A stretch of 64,000 nucleotides of DNA from Pseudomonadota bacterium (GCA_027624955.1 JAQBTG010000008.1:36773-100772), one strand, 5' to 3'; shown: positions 37,034-49,152, counted from the stretch's first letter. The notes: a model not told the origin generated them from the sequence alone. Made by a program: numbers and translations.

Positions 37034-37378
37034 CTATTCGTCTTTTCGTGGCGGCTTGCCGCCAGTGTCTTGTTCGCGCCGCGTCACTTCCGCGGTGTAT
37101 CTTCTCGCCAATCTAAAGGCGTTGCTCAATCCCGCTCCAATACCCAGAAACATGAATATGATCAACAGCCATGGTGTCGTACCTAGCCAACGATCGAGAA
37201 ACCAGCCAATGCCGGCCCCAACCATCAACGTCGCCGCCATTTCGATTCCAAGATGCAGGGACTGTCCCGTCCGGGTTGGCGGCATACCCAACCCTTCTGG
37301 ACGCTGCCGCTCTCCCTGGATTTTCTTGAGACGCGAATCGAGTTCTTCAAGCGAAGGCGGTGGTTTGTCATCGCTCAT
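37034..37378 (-). CDS. atpI: AtpI/AtpZ-family ATP synthase protein
   Basis: A small membrane protein upstream of the F0 genes, thought to help c-ring assembly. ATG 37378 gives 114 residues with an acidic/Pro-rich N-terminus (MSDDKPPPSLEELDSRLK), two helices (about 50-70 and 75-97, GIEMAATLMVGAGIGWFLD and WLLIIFMFLGIGAG) and a basic tail. The longer frame to 37474 runs through the candidate promoter and is rejected. Confidence 0.9.
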   Translation of the reverse strand: MSDDKPPPSLEELDSRLKKIQGERQRPEGLGMPPTRTGQSLHLGIEMAATLMVGAGIGWFLDRWLGTTPWLLIIFMFLGIGAGLSNAFRLARRYTAEVTRREQDTGGKPPRKDE

Positions 37379-37435
37379 GAAAACCAGCCTTCGAACTCCA
37401 CCCATGCACGAGCCCGCAATCGAAAAAGCGGGTGA

Positions 37436-37464
37436 ACCATAGTGTTTGCCCCCGAGCCTGTCAA
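37436..37464 (-). promoter_or_regulatory. Candidate sigma-70 promoter of the F0 operon
   Basis: On the minus strand TTGACA (37459-37464) is followed after 17 bases by TATGGT (37436-37441), a full -35 match and four of six -10 bases, about 58 bases before the atpI start at 37378. Position and spacing are ideal for an operon promoter. It falls inside the rejected long atpI frame, supporting the shorter start. Confidence 0.6.
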
Positions 37465-37529
37465 CCACTTCCAAAAAGCGGGTAACAAATTGATATATTT
37501 GAACAAAATGATAATTTATCAGTGCCTGG

Positions 37530-40500
37530 TTAGGCGCTTTCGCGCCACTGTTCGGCCTGCGTCAAATCGACGGAAACAAGCTGCGACACGCCGCGCTCTA
37601 CCATGGTCACGCCGTACAGCCGATCCATCCGCGACATCGTCGTTCGATGATGGGTCACAACCAAGAAACGGGTGCCGCTCTTTTCCGCTAATTCCGACAC
37701 CAACGTGCAAAATCGATCGACATTGCTGTCGTCGAGCGGCGCATCGACCTCATCGAGAACGCAGATCGGCGCCGGGTTGGTGAGAAAGACCGCGAACAGC
37801 AGGGCGAGAGCAGTCAGTGCCTTTTCGCCGCCCGATAGCAGGGTCAGGGATTGCAGCCGTTTGCCCGGCGGGCTGGCCATGATTTCAAGGCCTGCTTCCA
37901 GGGGATCGTCAGATTCAATCAATTCGAGATAGGCGTGGCCGCCGCCATAAAGGCGGGTGAAGAGCTCGCGAAAATGGTTATCGATGCGCTTGAAGGCCGC
38001 AGTGACGCGTTGGCGGCCGTCTCGGTTGAGGCTCGAAATACCTTGGCGAAGGCGTGCGATGGCGGCTTCCAAATCGGCCCGTTCGTTGATCAATGTGGTA
38101 ATCTGCTCATCAAGTTCCGTTGCCTCTTCCTCAGCGCGCAGATTTACCGCGCCAATGTTTTCACGCTCACGCGTGAGGCGCTGAATGCGCGCTTCCACTT
38201 CATCGGCTTCGGGCAAATTTTCTTCGTTGGTTACTTGGGCAAGCGCCAACGCCTCTTCCGGCTGACAAGACAGGCGCTCGCTGATTTGTGAGACCACCAT
38301 ATTCATCGCCTGCCTAGCCTGTTCCAGCAGACCCTCAATGCGCACGCGCTCCTCGCGGGCTGACGCGAGAGTCCGCTCGGCCTCTTTGAGCGCGCCATCG
38401 CGCTGCGCTAGCTCATTCTCGCCATGGCCAAGCGCCTCGGCAGCGGTGTTGCGCTCGCCCTCTAAGGTAGCGATTTGCTCCAATAAGCCGGAGCGGCGAC
38501 GTGTGATTTCATCTGGTCGGTCGGCCAGCGCTTCGAGTTGCCGGTCAGCTTCGTCGCGTCGTGTAGCGAGTTCTAAAAGCCTTTGTCGAGCGCCCGTTAC
38601 CCGTTCACTCCAGCCTGTTACTTCGCGGTCCAGTTCGTCCTTTCGGTGCACGCGCTGGGCAGCCTCGCTAGCGAGGCGGTGATGTGCACGGGAGTGTTCC
38701 TCGTGAGTTGCCCGCAACTGTGCCATTTCCTCACGTAAGCGCGCGATTTCCGCTCGCCCGTCTTCAGACGATGCGGCGCCGCTAAGGGCTTCTCTAGTCT
38801 CGTCGGCGGCACGCGTTGTCTCAATCAATTCATCGCCAAGGCGTTCTGCCGCTTCAGCGAGCGCTGTCAGGCGTGAATTTTCCGCCACGGCCTTGCCGAT
38901 CAATTCAGCCAAACGGTCGCGCGCCTGATTGAGGGCTTCTTCCGCGCTTTCTGAATTGTTCCGCGCCGATGTCGCCTGTTTTACCGCCTCCTGGAGGAAA
39001 TCCCGCGCTGCTTGGAAGTTCTTCTCGGCCTCTTGCCGGATCTGATCCGCTGCCAGCAATTCCTTTTCCAGCTCGACCAAGCGGTTTCGCTGTTTGAGGC
39101 GGCTTGCCGCAGCGGTGGGCGCACCGGCGTTCACGGTAAAGCCGTCCCAACGCCACATCGCGCCATCTTTGGCAACCAAGCGCTGGCCAAGCCGAAGCGC
39201 TTTCTGCAATTCCGCGCCGCCGCTTTCGACAACGCCCACCTGCGCCAATCGGCGGGCGAGGGCGGCGGGCCCCCGGACGAAATCAGCAAGCGGTTTAACG
39301 TTATCCGGAAGCGTCGGATTTTCATCGAGCGGCGCCAAAGACGTCCAGTGGATGGCCGCTTCACCGTTTTCCGGTGCTTCCAAATCATCGCCAAGCGCGG
39401 CCCCGAGCGCGGCCTCGTAGCCGGGCTCGACGTCAAGCGAATCGACGATTCCGGGGCCATGGCGAGCCTCGCCATGGCCGAGTAATTCAGTGAGCGCCGC
39501 CGCCTCGGCATGAAGGCGAGAAAGTTTGGCATCGTCCGTCTGCAGCGTATCTCGCGACGTCAACTCATCTGCCACTGCCGTCTCGCGGGCAGCCTCGGCA
39601 GCGCCAAGCGCTTGACGCGCCTCAGCTGCGGCCGTGCGCGCTTTGGCAACGCTGTCTTCGGTTGCGGCGATGACGTTCTGATGAGAGCTGCGTTTCCCGA
39701 GTTCGGCAAGCTCACCCTCGACCTCGATTTTTCGCGTCGCGCATGTTTGCTGCCGGGCGTCGAGTTCTTCCAAGCGGCGCTGGAGATTTGCGCGGCGCGC
39801 CTCGTCAGCGGCGACTTCTTCTGTGCGCTGCGTCAGGCGTTCCTCGAGTGCCGCCACTGCGGCGCTCGACGCGACGTGCGCGGTTTTTGCATTTCGCTCT
39901 GCGTCTGCAGAATCGTCGCTCGCCCGCAACAGCTCTTTGCGCTGTTCATCGGCCCTCGAGACGGCATTTTCAGCATCTTCCGCAAGGGTTCTTTCGCGCG
40001 TCAAATCCGCTGCAATTTGGGCTAATCTGGTTTCGATTTCTCGTCGCTGTTCGCCAGCTTGGCGTTCTTCTTCATCCAAACGGTCGCGCGCCACGGCGAG
40101 GCGATGGAGAGCGGCGGCCTGGGCCGCTTCCTGCTGCCGCAATCCAGGGAGCGCTTCTGATGCTCTATTTTGTGCGCTGGTCGCCGCAGCGACGAGGCCG
40201 GTCAATTCCGCAACGCGCTCCGTTTCACCGTTTAGCTCCGCTGCCCGCGCTTCCAACGCCTGCTGTTCGGCGCTCCAACGGATGTGCAGCAGCAGCGCCT
40301 CAGCGCTGCGCAGGTTTTCCGCAATACGGCGATAGCGGCTGGCCTGGCGCGCCTGACGTTTGAGTGCGTGAAGCTGAGTATCTAGGGCGCCGACGACATC
40401 CTGGAGGCGTTCCAAATTGGTCTCGGCCGCGCGCAAGCGCAATTCCGCCTCGTGACGTCGCGCGTGTAGGCCGCTGATGCCCGCGGCTTCCTCGAGAATA

Positions 40501-40985
40501 CCGCGCCGTTGCGTCGGCTTGGCATTGATGATGTCGCTGATACGCCCCTGGCCCACGAGCGCGGAGGAATGTGCGCCGCTGGCGAAATCCGCGAACAAAT
40601 ATTGTACGTCACGTGCCCGCAACTCCCGCCCGTTGACGCTATAAGCCGAGCCCATGCCACGTTCGATGCGCCGCGTCACCTCGATTTCTTCGTCTTCGTT
40701 GAAGGCAGCGGGCGCGGTACGTTCGGCATTGTCGACCAGCAACGCGACCTCAGCGAAATTGCGCGCAGCGCGCGAGTCGGTGCCGTTGAAGATGACATCT
40801 TCCATGGCGGTGCCACGCATTTGGCTCGGCGCAGTTTCGCCCATCACCCAACGTAACGCATCGACCAGGTTCGACTTACCGCAGCCATTCGGTCCAACGA
40901 TGCCCGTGGTACCAGGCCCGATTACCAGTTCGTTGGTTTCGATGAAGGACTTGAAGCCGACCAATTTGAGCTTGGTAAAATGCAC
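37530..40985 (-). CDS. smc: Chromosome partition protein SMC
   Basis: The condensin ATPase that organises DNA and helps segregation. Walker A GPNGCGKSN at about 31-39, then long coiled coils, a hinge at roughly 500-650 (ALGAALGDDLEAPENG to FVRGPAALARRLAQVG), and the C-terminal signature LSGGEKALTAL (1050-1060) and Walker B CVLDEVDAPLDD (about 1075). Length 1151. It is next to dsbA and dciA on the minus strand, an arrangement found across alphaproteobacteria. ScpA and ScpB are not in the window. Confidence 0.96.
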   Translation of the reverse strand: MHFTKLKLVGFKSFIETNELVIGPGTTGIVGPNGCGKSNLVDALRWVMGETAPSQMRGTAMEDVIFNGTDSRAARNFAEVALLVDNAERTAPAAFNEDEEIEVTRRIERGMGSAYSVNGRELRARDVQYLFADFASGAHSSALVGQGRISDIINAKPTQRRGILEEAAGISGLHARRHEAELRLRAAETNLERLQDVVGALDTQLHALKRQARQASRYRRIAENLRSAEALLLHIRWSAEQQALEARAAELNGETERVAELTGLVAAATSAQNRASEALPGLRQQEAAQAAALHRLAVARDRLDEEERQAGEQRREIETRLAQIAADLTRERTLAEDAENAVSRADEQRKELLRASDDSADAERNAKTAHVASSAAVAALEERLTQRTEEVAADEARRANLQRRLEELDARQQTCATRKIEVEGELAELGKRSSHQNVIAATEDSVAKARTAAAEARQALGAAEAARETAVADELTSRDTLQTDDAKLSRLHAEAAALTELLGHGEARHGPGIVDSLDVEPGYEAALGAALGDDLEAPENGEAAIHWTSLAPLDENPTLPDNVKPLADFVRGPAALARRLAQVGVVESGGAELQKALRLGQRLVAKDGAMWRWDGFTVNAGAPTAAASRLKQRNRLVELEKELLAADQIRQEAEKNFQAARDFLQEAVKQATSARNNSESAEEALNQARDRLAELIGKAVAENSRLTALAEAAERLGDELIETTRAADETREALSGAASSEDGRAEIARLREEMAQLRATHEEHSRAHHRLASEAAQRVHRKDELDREVTGWSERVTGARQRLLELATRRDEADRQLEALADRPDEITRRRSGLLEQIATLEGERNTAAEALGHGENELAQRDGALKEAERTLASAREERVRIEGLLEQARQAMNMVVSQISERLSCQPEEALALAQVTNEENLPEADEVEARIQRLTRERENIGAVNLRAEEEATELDEQITTLINERADLEAAIARLRQGISSLNRDGRQRVTAAFKRIDNHFRELFTRLYGGGHAYLELIESDDPLEAGLEIMASPPGKRLQSLTLLSGGEKALTALALLFAVFLTNPAPICVLDEVDAPLDDSNVDRFCTLVSELAEKSGTRFLVVTHHRTTMSRMDRLYGVTMVERGVSQLVSVDLTQAEQWRESA

Positions 40986-41032
40986 CGGCTAGGCGTTCCG
41001 CTCAGTGGAAAAAAATGAACATGTGCTGCCTG

Positions 41033-41665
41033 CTAGGATTCGGGCAGGTAGCGGTCGAGAGTCTTGGCGAAGGCCTCAAAGCGCATGCCGCCCTCATGCT
41101 TTTGACCATTGATGACGAAGGAAGGCGTGGACTTTATATCGTAACTCTCCTGAGCTTCGAGAATGGAACTGAATATCTTGGTCTCAAGAGTCTGGTCGTC
41201 AAGGCAGTCCTGGAACTGCGCTTCGCTGATGCCGCCCAATTGGCCGATCTGGCCGAGTGCGTTGAGGTAGTTGGCTGCCCGAGTCCAATTATCGAATGTA
41301 TTAAACAGTGTCTCGATGAAGGCAAAATAGCGCTCTGGTCCGGCACAGTGGGCGAGAATGGCGGCGTCTAAAGCGGGCCGATTTAGCGGATAATCCCTGG
41401 CGATAAACCGCACCTTGCCGGTGTCGACATATTCAGTCTTCAAACGCGGAAACGTCTCGGTATGAAAATCGCGACAATGCGGGCAAGTAAGCGAAAAATA
41501 TTCGATGACCGAGATCGGCGCCTCAGGCGCGCCGATGGCCATGTCGCCGGCTTTCTCCCAACTGCTCGCTGCTGCCGGCAAGGACGCCAAATGCAGCAGG
41601 GGCGCCGCCGCCACAGTACCGGTAAAACCGGCCATCCCTGCTATCAAGAATCGTCTGGTGATCAT
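41033..41665 (-). CDS. DsbA-family thioredoxin-fold protein
   Basis: An exported thiol oxidoreductase of 210 residues. The ATG at 41665 follows a GAGG; the N-terminus has a twin-Arg-like MITRRFLIAGMAGFTGTVAAAP signal. The active site CPHC (in YFSLTCPHCRDFHTETF, near residue 67) and cis-Pro loop STPSFVINGQ match DsbA with four-residue CxxC. It stands upstream of smc on the minus strand, with dciA; the association is positional. Substrates unknown. Confidence 0.9.
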   Translation of the reverse strand: MITRRFLIAGMAGFTGTVAAAPLLHLASLPAAASSWEKAGDMAIGAPEAPISVIEYFSLTCPHCRDFHTETFPRLKTEYVDTGKVRFIARDYPLNRPALDAAILAHCAGPERYFAFIETLFNTFDNWTRAANYLNALGQIGQLGGISEAQFQDCLDDQTLETKIFSSILEAQESYDIKSTPSFVINGQKHEGGMRFEAFAKTLDRYLPES

Positions 41666-41792
41666 GGCAAACCTCAATTAGGCCGAACGCCCCAGTATAA
41701 AGTGGCGCTCACGCTGTCTCAAGCGTGGAGGCCGCATGGTCGATCTGCCCTGGGACGCACGCCTGACCTCTGAGCGCCGTGAATTCAATGGG

Positions 41793-42254
41793 TTAGGTAT
41801 CGTCCGGCTGGCTCAGCACAGCCGCGCCGAGGCGTGCGAGAGCCTGCTTAACTTCTGCGTTCTGGGTCCCATGAATGGTATCAGCGAGTGTTTTCGCCGA
41901 ATCCGAGTCGAGGACGCGCGCCGGCTTGGATTTTTCCACCGGAGGCTTTTCGAGCGGCCCCTGAATCAGGCTCAGCCGATTTACCGCGCGATAACCGAAA
42001 TAACTGGCGATACGCTCTAGAATCTGCGGCTCCAGATGCTTGAGCTCGGTGGCCAGCGGTCCGTCAACGCGCAGACGCAATGTCCCGTCGCCGCCAAGAC
42101 GTTCGGGCATCGAATGGCGCGCCAAGTTCTCGCCGACAATGGCCGGCCAATTGTCGAGCACGCCCGCGGACGCGAAGCCGCGCTTGCGGTAAATTTTCTC
42201 CGTTACCTTGTGTAGGGCGGAAGCCACGGGACGCGACGGGCGTGTCATTGGCAT
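41793..42254 (-). CDS. dciA: DciA-like helicase-loading protein (DUF721)
   Basis: DciA loads the replicative helicase DnaB in many bacteria lacking DnaC. The core SALHKVTEKIYRKRGFASAGVLDNWPAIVGENLARHSMPERL at residues 12-54 is the DUF721/DciA signature, followed by TLRLRVDGPLATELKHLEPQILERI. The 153 residues include an unconserved C-terminus. It is the first gene of the dciA-dsbA-smc block, divergent from mutY. Confidence 0.88.
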   Translation of the reverse strand: MPMTRPSRPVASALHKVTEKIYRKRGFASAGVLDNWPAIVGENLARHSMPERLGGDGTLRLRVDGPLATELKHLEPQILERIASYFGYRAVNRLSLIQGPLEKPPVEKSKPARVLDSDSAKTLADTIHGTQNAEVKQALARLGAAVLSQPDDT

Positions 42255-42343
42255 ACTATAAGCGCCCAGAGGATTATTTTGGAATCCACAATGATTTTAC
42301 TGTTGAGCCCATCGTTGGCGCGCCGTCAATTGGGCGCGGCGCG

Positions 42344-44520
<2,177 letters not shown>

Positions 44521-44544
<24 letters not shown>

Positions 44545-45144
44545 TTCCAAGAGCATCCGGATCGGCTTGAAAGACCGGCGGTGGTGCGGCGTCACGCCGA
44601 GCCGTGCCAATGCTTGGCGATGCAGCTTAGTGCCATAGCCGAAATTGCGTTCCCAATAATATCCCGGATGGCGAGCGGCAAGCTCGGTCATGTATCGGTC
44701 CCGCGTTACCTTGGCGACGATGGAAGCCGCGGCGATGGAATAACTCTTGGCGTCGCCTCTGACCACACATCGAACGGGACAAAGCAGGGCGGGGGCACGA
44801 TTGCCGTCGACCAGCGCCGCGTCCGGCAGCAGGGTAAGCGCATTCACGGCGCGCGCCATGGCAAGATGTGTGGCGACGAGAATATTTAATTCGTCAATTT
44901 CCGCGACGCTGGCTTGGCCTTGCCCAACCAGCGCGGCTTGCAACAGTTCGGGAAAAACCGCTTCGCGTTGGGCTTTGGATAGCTGTTTTGAATCGTTCAC
45001 CCGCGCGGCCAGAGCGGCGCTAGGGCCGGCTGCCGGAAAAACCACCGCCGCGGCATGAACAGGACCGGCCCACGGCCCCCGACCAGCTTCATCGATGCCG
45101 GCGACGCTGCCGCCCAATTCGCGCTCGAGACAGAAATCAGGCAC
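44521..45144 (-). CDS. rnhB: Ribonuclease HII
   Basis: Cleaves single ribonucleotides in DNA. AGIDEAGRGPWAGPV (two catalytic acids, about residue 18), NDSKQLSKAQRE, ALVDGNRAPAL and SIAAASIVAKVTRDRYM are type 2 RNase H motifs. The start GTG 45144 gives 207 residues and overlaps the antiporter stop by eight bases; the frame further to 45210 is not conserved. The gene sits upstream of ccrM in the same orientation. Confidence 0.94.
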
Positions 45145-46600
45145 GGCGTTTTTCGGCTGGGCGCCTCGGCGGCAGTACCTCTCCGTTGAGCGCTGCGGCT
45201 TCGTCGCCACTAATGGGGTTCTGGCGCGCGCGCCATGCCTGGAGACGGTTTCTCAAGCGCGTCAGGCCAACAAAAATTACTCCCGAGCGCCATGAATAAG
45301 CGCGCATTCGCTTGAACATGGACATGCCTGCCAGCGCCACAAATCTGGAACCGCGTGCAAACAAACGTGCCTCTTTTTCATAGATGCCGAGCAGCAAATC
45401 GTCTAGGCGCCAAATTCCGCCTGCCGTCAGATGTTGCAAGCGCCGCGCTGTCATCAGCCAGATCGGGCTCACCATTAGGCTAAGCGCGATCACCGCGACG
45501 ATTAATCGGTGCCCTTCGATTCCGACCGCCGCCAGGGCGACGCCGGCGCCAGCAAGCACGAAGGAAAACTCGCCGACCTGGCTAAGCAAAATACCGGCCA
45601 AAAAAGCGCGCGGCCAAGGCTCGCCAAGAATTCGCAGGATGACCACGTTCACGCCCGATTTCACCAACAGCACGAAGACGAGAAGGACGAGCACCGTGGC
45701 CAAATTCTCCCAAATATATGCAAGATCGATGAGCAGTCCGATCGACAGGAAGAAGACCATCGCGAGGACGCCCTGAATCGGTTCGGTGGCGCGGATCATT
45801 TCGCGGCGCTGATGTGTCGAGCCTATCACGAGGCCGGCGATAAAGGCCCCAAAGGCCGCGGTAAGTCCTATGAAATCTGAAATCGCGGCGAGCGCCAGGC
45901 AACAGCCAAGCGCCGCAAGGGGCACAATCTCCCGGTGCTGCTGAGCCAGGGCGCTGAACGGAAGGTTCAGCTTTTCGCGCCGGCTGAGATACCAGATGAG
46001 CGTCGCAAGCAAGCCGATGGCGGCGAAAAATACCGGAATCGTGCTCCAATCCAAGCCGCCTTCTGCCGCCATGCCGTTCAGGAGCAACAGCATTGGCACC
46101 ACTGCCAGATCCTGGGCTATCAAGACGCCGACCACGATGCGGCCGGTCTCGCTCCGCAGTTCTCCAATTTCTTCCAGCATTTTTATGGCCACCGCCGTGC
46201 TCGATAGGCTGACGACGAAACCGAGCAGCACCGCGAGTTCCAGCGGCCAGCCGAAAAGTCTTGAGAGAGCGAGGGTGATCACGGTGGCGATGGCAATTTG
46301 CATCGCCGCCGCCATGAGGGCGACTTTCCAGATTGTGCGAAAGGCGCGCAAGGATAGCTTCATGGCGATGACGAACAGCAACAGAAGCACGCCGAGCTCG
46401 GCCAGCATCGCGACCCAGTCGCGATTCTCCACCAGTCCCAAGGCGCTGGGGCCAAGTATGACGCCAGCCAAGATATAGCCGACGATGGCGGGTTGCTTGA
46501 AGCGCGCGAAACCGAGGCCGCACAAAAGAGCTGCCAAGGCGACGACGGCCAATTGGCCAAGTTCGGAATGGACCAGCATATGAGGCAGATCGTGCCACAT
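45137..46600 (-). CDS. CPA2-type cation:proton antiporter
   Basis: A 487-residue membrane protein of the KefB/RosB class without a C-terminal RCK domain. Twelve to thirteen hydrophobic spans are visible, including GYILAGVILGPSALGLV, GFVVSLSSTAVAIKMLEEIGE (helix 5 ion-site region) and SQVGEFSFVLAGAGVAL. The polar C-terminal about 100 residues is Arg-rich. The cation (K+ or Na+) cannot be told from sequence. No glutathione-regulation partner (KefF-like) is near it, though gshA is present elsewhere. Confidence 0.87.
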   Translation of the reverse strand: MWHDLPHMLVHSELGQLAVVALAALLCGLGFARFKQPAIVGYILAGVILGPSALGLVENRDWVAMLAELGVLLLLFVIAMKLSLRAFRTIWKVALMAAAMQIAIATVITLALSRLFGWPLELAVLLGFVVSLSSTAVAIKMLEEIGELRSETGRIVVGVLIAQDLAVVPMLLLLNGMAAEGGLDWSTIPVFFAAIGLLATLIWYLSRREKLNLPFSALAQQHREIVPLAALGCCLALAAISDFIGLTAAFGAFIAGLVIGSTHQRREMIRATEPIQGVLAMVFFLSIGLLIDLAYIWENLATVLVLLVFVLLVKSGVNVVILRILGEPWPRAFLAGILLSQVGEFSFVLAGAGVALAAVGIEGHRLIVAVIALSLMVSPIWLMTARRLQHLTAGGIWRLDDLLLGIYEKEARLFARGSRFVALAGMSMFKRMRAYSWRSGVIFVGLTRLRNRLQAWRARQNPISGDEAAALNGEVLPPRRPAEKRRA

Positions 46601-46640
46601 ATTTATGTCAAAAGTTAGCCTTCGCCTTTAAATTATTGAG

Positions 46641-47756
46641 TTACAATAGCGTAAGCTGATCGCCTTGTTTTGGTGGCGGACAAAAACGACTCGAGTCGAG
46701 TCGCAAAGCAGGGTTGTTCAGTCCACACCTCTTCTTTGCCAAGCGAAAACGCTGGGCGAGCAGTTCGGCGCTCGGGCCTGAACCGGTCTGGCGCAATCCA
46801 AAGCCAGCGCGATAAAGTTGTCCGGCATGCATGTCGCGAATTCGGTTCATGACGTGGTTGGCGCGCTTCGGTACATGCAGCAGCAACCATTCCTCGAACA
46901 ATTCTTTGATTTCAAGCGGCAAGCGCAACAGGATGTATCCGGCTTCGCGCGCTCCCGCATTGGCGGCTGCTTCCAAGACGGCCTCCAATTCGCTTTCATT
47001 GAGCGCCGGGATGACAGGGGCAAAATTGACGCCGGTGGGAATTCCCGCCTCGCTCAAAGCGCGGATAGCGGCAAGGCGTTTTGCGGGGGTCGCGGCGCGC
47101 GGCTCCAAGCGCCGTGCCAATTCGCTGTCCAGCGTGGTAACCGAGAGCACAACTTTGACCAGATTGCGCCGCGCCATCGATTCCAGAATATCTATGTCAC
47201 GCGTTACTAAGGCGGATTTGGTGACAATTCCCACCGGATGTTCATGTTGCGAAAGAACGGAAAGGACGTCGCGCGTGATTTCAAGGCGACGTTCGGTCGG
47301 CTGATAGGGGTCTGTATTGGTGCCAAGCGCGATCATCCGGCACTGATATCTCGGGTTCGACAACTCCCGCGCCAATTGCGTAGGTGCGTCATGCTTGGCA
47401 AAGATCTTGCTTTCGAAATCCTGTCCCGGAGAGAGGCCGAGAAAGGCGTGCGTGGGCCGGGCGAAACAATAAGCGCAGCCATGTTCGCATCCACGATAGG
47501 CATTGATCGAACGATCAAATCCAAGATCTGGCGAGGTGTTGCGGGTTATCGCGGTACGGCTGTGATCCGCTTGAACGATGGTCTGCAGCTTGTCTAGCGG
47601 CTCTTCAAGACTGCCCCAGCCATCGTCGTAAGCCTCGCCGGCATGGCGTTCGTAGCGTCCCGCCTTATTGCTCGCGGCACCACGCCCTTTGCGCGCCTCG
47701 CGCACCACGGGATTGCCTGCCGAATCTCGGTTATTTGAATAGACTAGGCTGCCCAT
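46641..47756 (-). CDS. PA0069/Rv2578c-type radical SAM protein
   Basis: A radical SAM enzyme with the CxxxCxxC cluster motif YRGCEHGCAYCFARPTH (about residue 93-109) followed by IALGTNTDPYQPTERRLEITR and GIVTKSALVTRDIDIL. The C-terminus is ELLAQRFRLAKKRCGLN. The family resembles spore photoproduct lyase-like repair or tRNA-modification enzymes but its reaction is unknown. Length 371. It is adjacent, opposite strand, to two glycosyltransferases; that may be chance. Confidence 0.88.
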   Translation of the reverse strand: MGSLVYSNNRDSAGNPVVREARKGRGAASNKAGRYERHAGEAYDDGWGSLEEPLDKLQTIVQADHSRTAITRNTSPDLGFDRSINAYRGCEHGCAYCFARPTHAFLGLSPGQDFESKIFAKHDAPTQLARELSNPRYQCRMIALGTNTDPYQPTERRLEITRDVLSVLSQHEHPVGIVTKSALVTRDIDILESMARRNLVKVVLSVTTLDSELARRLEPRAATPAKRLAAIRALSEAGIPTGVNFAPVIPALNESELEAVLEAAANAGAREAGYILLRLPLEIKELFEEWLLLHVPKRANHVMNRIRDMHAGQLYRAGFGLRQTGSGPSAELLAQRFRLAKKRCGLNNPALRLDSSRFCPPPKQGDQLTLL

Positions 47757-47842
47757 AGCGCATCATAGCCAAGGTATAGAACAAATAAAGAACATTTTGA
47801 CGCAGACCACGATTCCGGGCATGGTGCCGGCTAGATTTACGA

Positions 47843-48532
47843 ATGGAGAGGGCATTGCTCAGTGTCGTGATCCCCACCTTTAACGCGGCATCGACGTTAG
47901 GCGCGACACTAGACAGTCTTCAGTCGCAACTCGTTGGCGTTGACTACGAAGTGGTTGTTGCCGATGGCGCGTCCAGCGATGCCAGCTGCGCCATCGCTGA
48001 GGCGAAAGGCGTCAAACTTATTTCCGTTGCACGTGGCCGAGGGGCGCAACTGGCGGCTGGCGGCGATGCCGCCCGCGGCGATTGGCTGCTGTTCCTACAT
48101 GCCGACACCATCTTAGGCGAAAATTGGCGGATCGAAGCTGAGGCGTTTATGGCCGTTGCCGAGAGTGCCGAGCACGCTGGCGTATTTCGCCTGCGTTTTA
48201 ATGATCGCGCCCCGGCGGCGCGGCGTCTAGAAACCATAGCGGCCTGGCGGTCGCGGGCATTGGGCTTGCCATATGGTGATCAGGGACTTTTGATCGGGCG
48301 CGGCTTTTACGATGTGGTCGGTGGTTTTCGTCCACTTCTGCTTATGGAAGATGTCGATATTGCGCGCCGCATCGGGCGCCGGCGATTCGTCCATTTTGGC
48401 GCCGCGGCATTCACTTCGGCAGAGCGCTATCGCCGCTCCGGATATATCCGCCGCTCGGCGCGCAATCTGGTATGCCTCACCTTGTTTTTCCTGGGCGTGA
48501 AATCGAGCTTTCTGGTTCGGCTCTACGGCTAA
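47843..48532 (+). CDS. Glycosyltransferase, TIGR04283-type (arsenosugar-associated family)
   Basis: A GT2-family enzyme. LLSVVIPTFNAASTLGATLDSLQ opens the nucleotide-binding domain; FLHADTIL near residue 92 is a DxD-like motif and GLLIGRGFYDVVGGFRPLLLMEDVD fits the acceptor-side motif. The whole matches the family found next to the DUF2064 glycosyltransferase and, in some genomes, arsenic genes. No arsenic-methyltransferase gene (arsM) is in the window, so the substrate is not established. It starts eight bases before the DUF2064 gene's ATG. Confidence 0.85.
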   Translation: MERALLSVVIPTFNAASTLGATLDSLQSQLVGVDYEVVVADGASSDASCAIAEAKGVKLISVARGRGAQLAAGGDAARGDWLLFLHADTILGENWRIEAEAFMAVAESAEHAGVFRLRFNDRAPAARRLETIAAWRSRALGLPYGDQGLLIGRGFYDVVGGFRPLLLMEDVDIARRIGRRRFVHFGAAAFTSAERYRRSGYIRRSARNLVCLTLFFLGVKSSFLVRLYG

Positions 48533-48540
48533 GCCTCGCG

Positions 48541-49152
48541 ATGGCGCGAACACTCCTGATATTCGTCAAAGCGCCCCGTTTGGGGCAAGTCAAGCGCCGG
48601 CTTGGGCGCGACATCGGCGGCGCGGAAGCCTGGAGCTTTTATCGGCGTACCACGCGCCGGCTCATCCTCCGCCTCGCGCGTGACCCCCGTTGGCATTGCC
48701 AACTCGTCGTAACGCCCGATTCCTTTGATGGCCGCGAGCGCTTTTGGCCGCTCTCTTGCCCGGTGGTCAAGCAAGGCGCGGGAAATTTGGGCAAGCGTAT
48801 GCAGCGCGCCTTGGAGAGAGCGCCGTCCGGTCCGGCCGTGCTTGTGGGCAGCGATATCCCCGATCTGATGCCGTGCCACATTGCCAAGGCATTCGCCGCC
48901 CTCGGCCGCGCCGATGCGGTTTTTGGACCGGCCGAGGATGGCGGCTTTTGGCTGGTTGGCCTTTCGCCCGGTGCGCTCCGTGCCAATCCCTTCGCCAATG
49001 TTGCCTGGTCGAGCCCTCGCGCTCTTGCCGACACGGTGGCGAACTTGCCGAAGAGTTACTCCGTCGCCATGGTGGATATGCTGAGCGATATAGATGTCGG
49101 CGCTGACCATGCGATGTGGCGCGCGCGCCAGCGCCAAGAGGCCGAAGTATGA
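48541..49152 (+). CDS. DUF2064 glycosyltransferase, TIGR04282-type
   Basis: The GT-A-like partner of the previous gene: TLLIFVKAPRLGQVKRRLGRDIGG at the start, AVLVGSDIPDLMP near residue 100, VFGPAEDGGFWLVGL around residue 127. ATG 48541 gives 203 residues; the frame upstream overlaps the previous gene. The pair is expected in one transcript. Its TGA (49150-49152) overlaps a zinc-ribbon start of the decayed locus next door by three bases. Confidence 0.85.
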   Translation: MARTLLIFVKAPRLGQVKRRLGRDIGGAEAWSFYRRTTRRLILRLARDPRWHCQLVVTPDSFDGRERFWPLSCPVVKQGAGNLGKRMQRALERAPSGPAVLVGSDIPDLMPCHIAKAFAALGRADAVFGPAEDGGFWLVGLSPGALRANPFANVAWSSPRALADTVANLPKSYSVAMVDMLSDIDVGADHAMWRARQRQEAEV

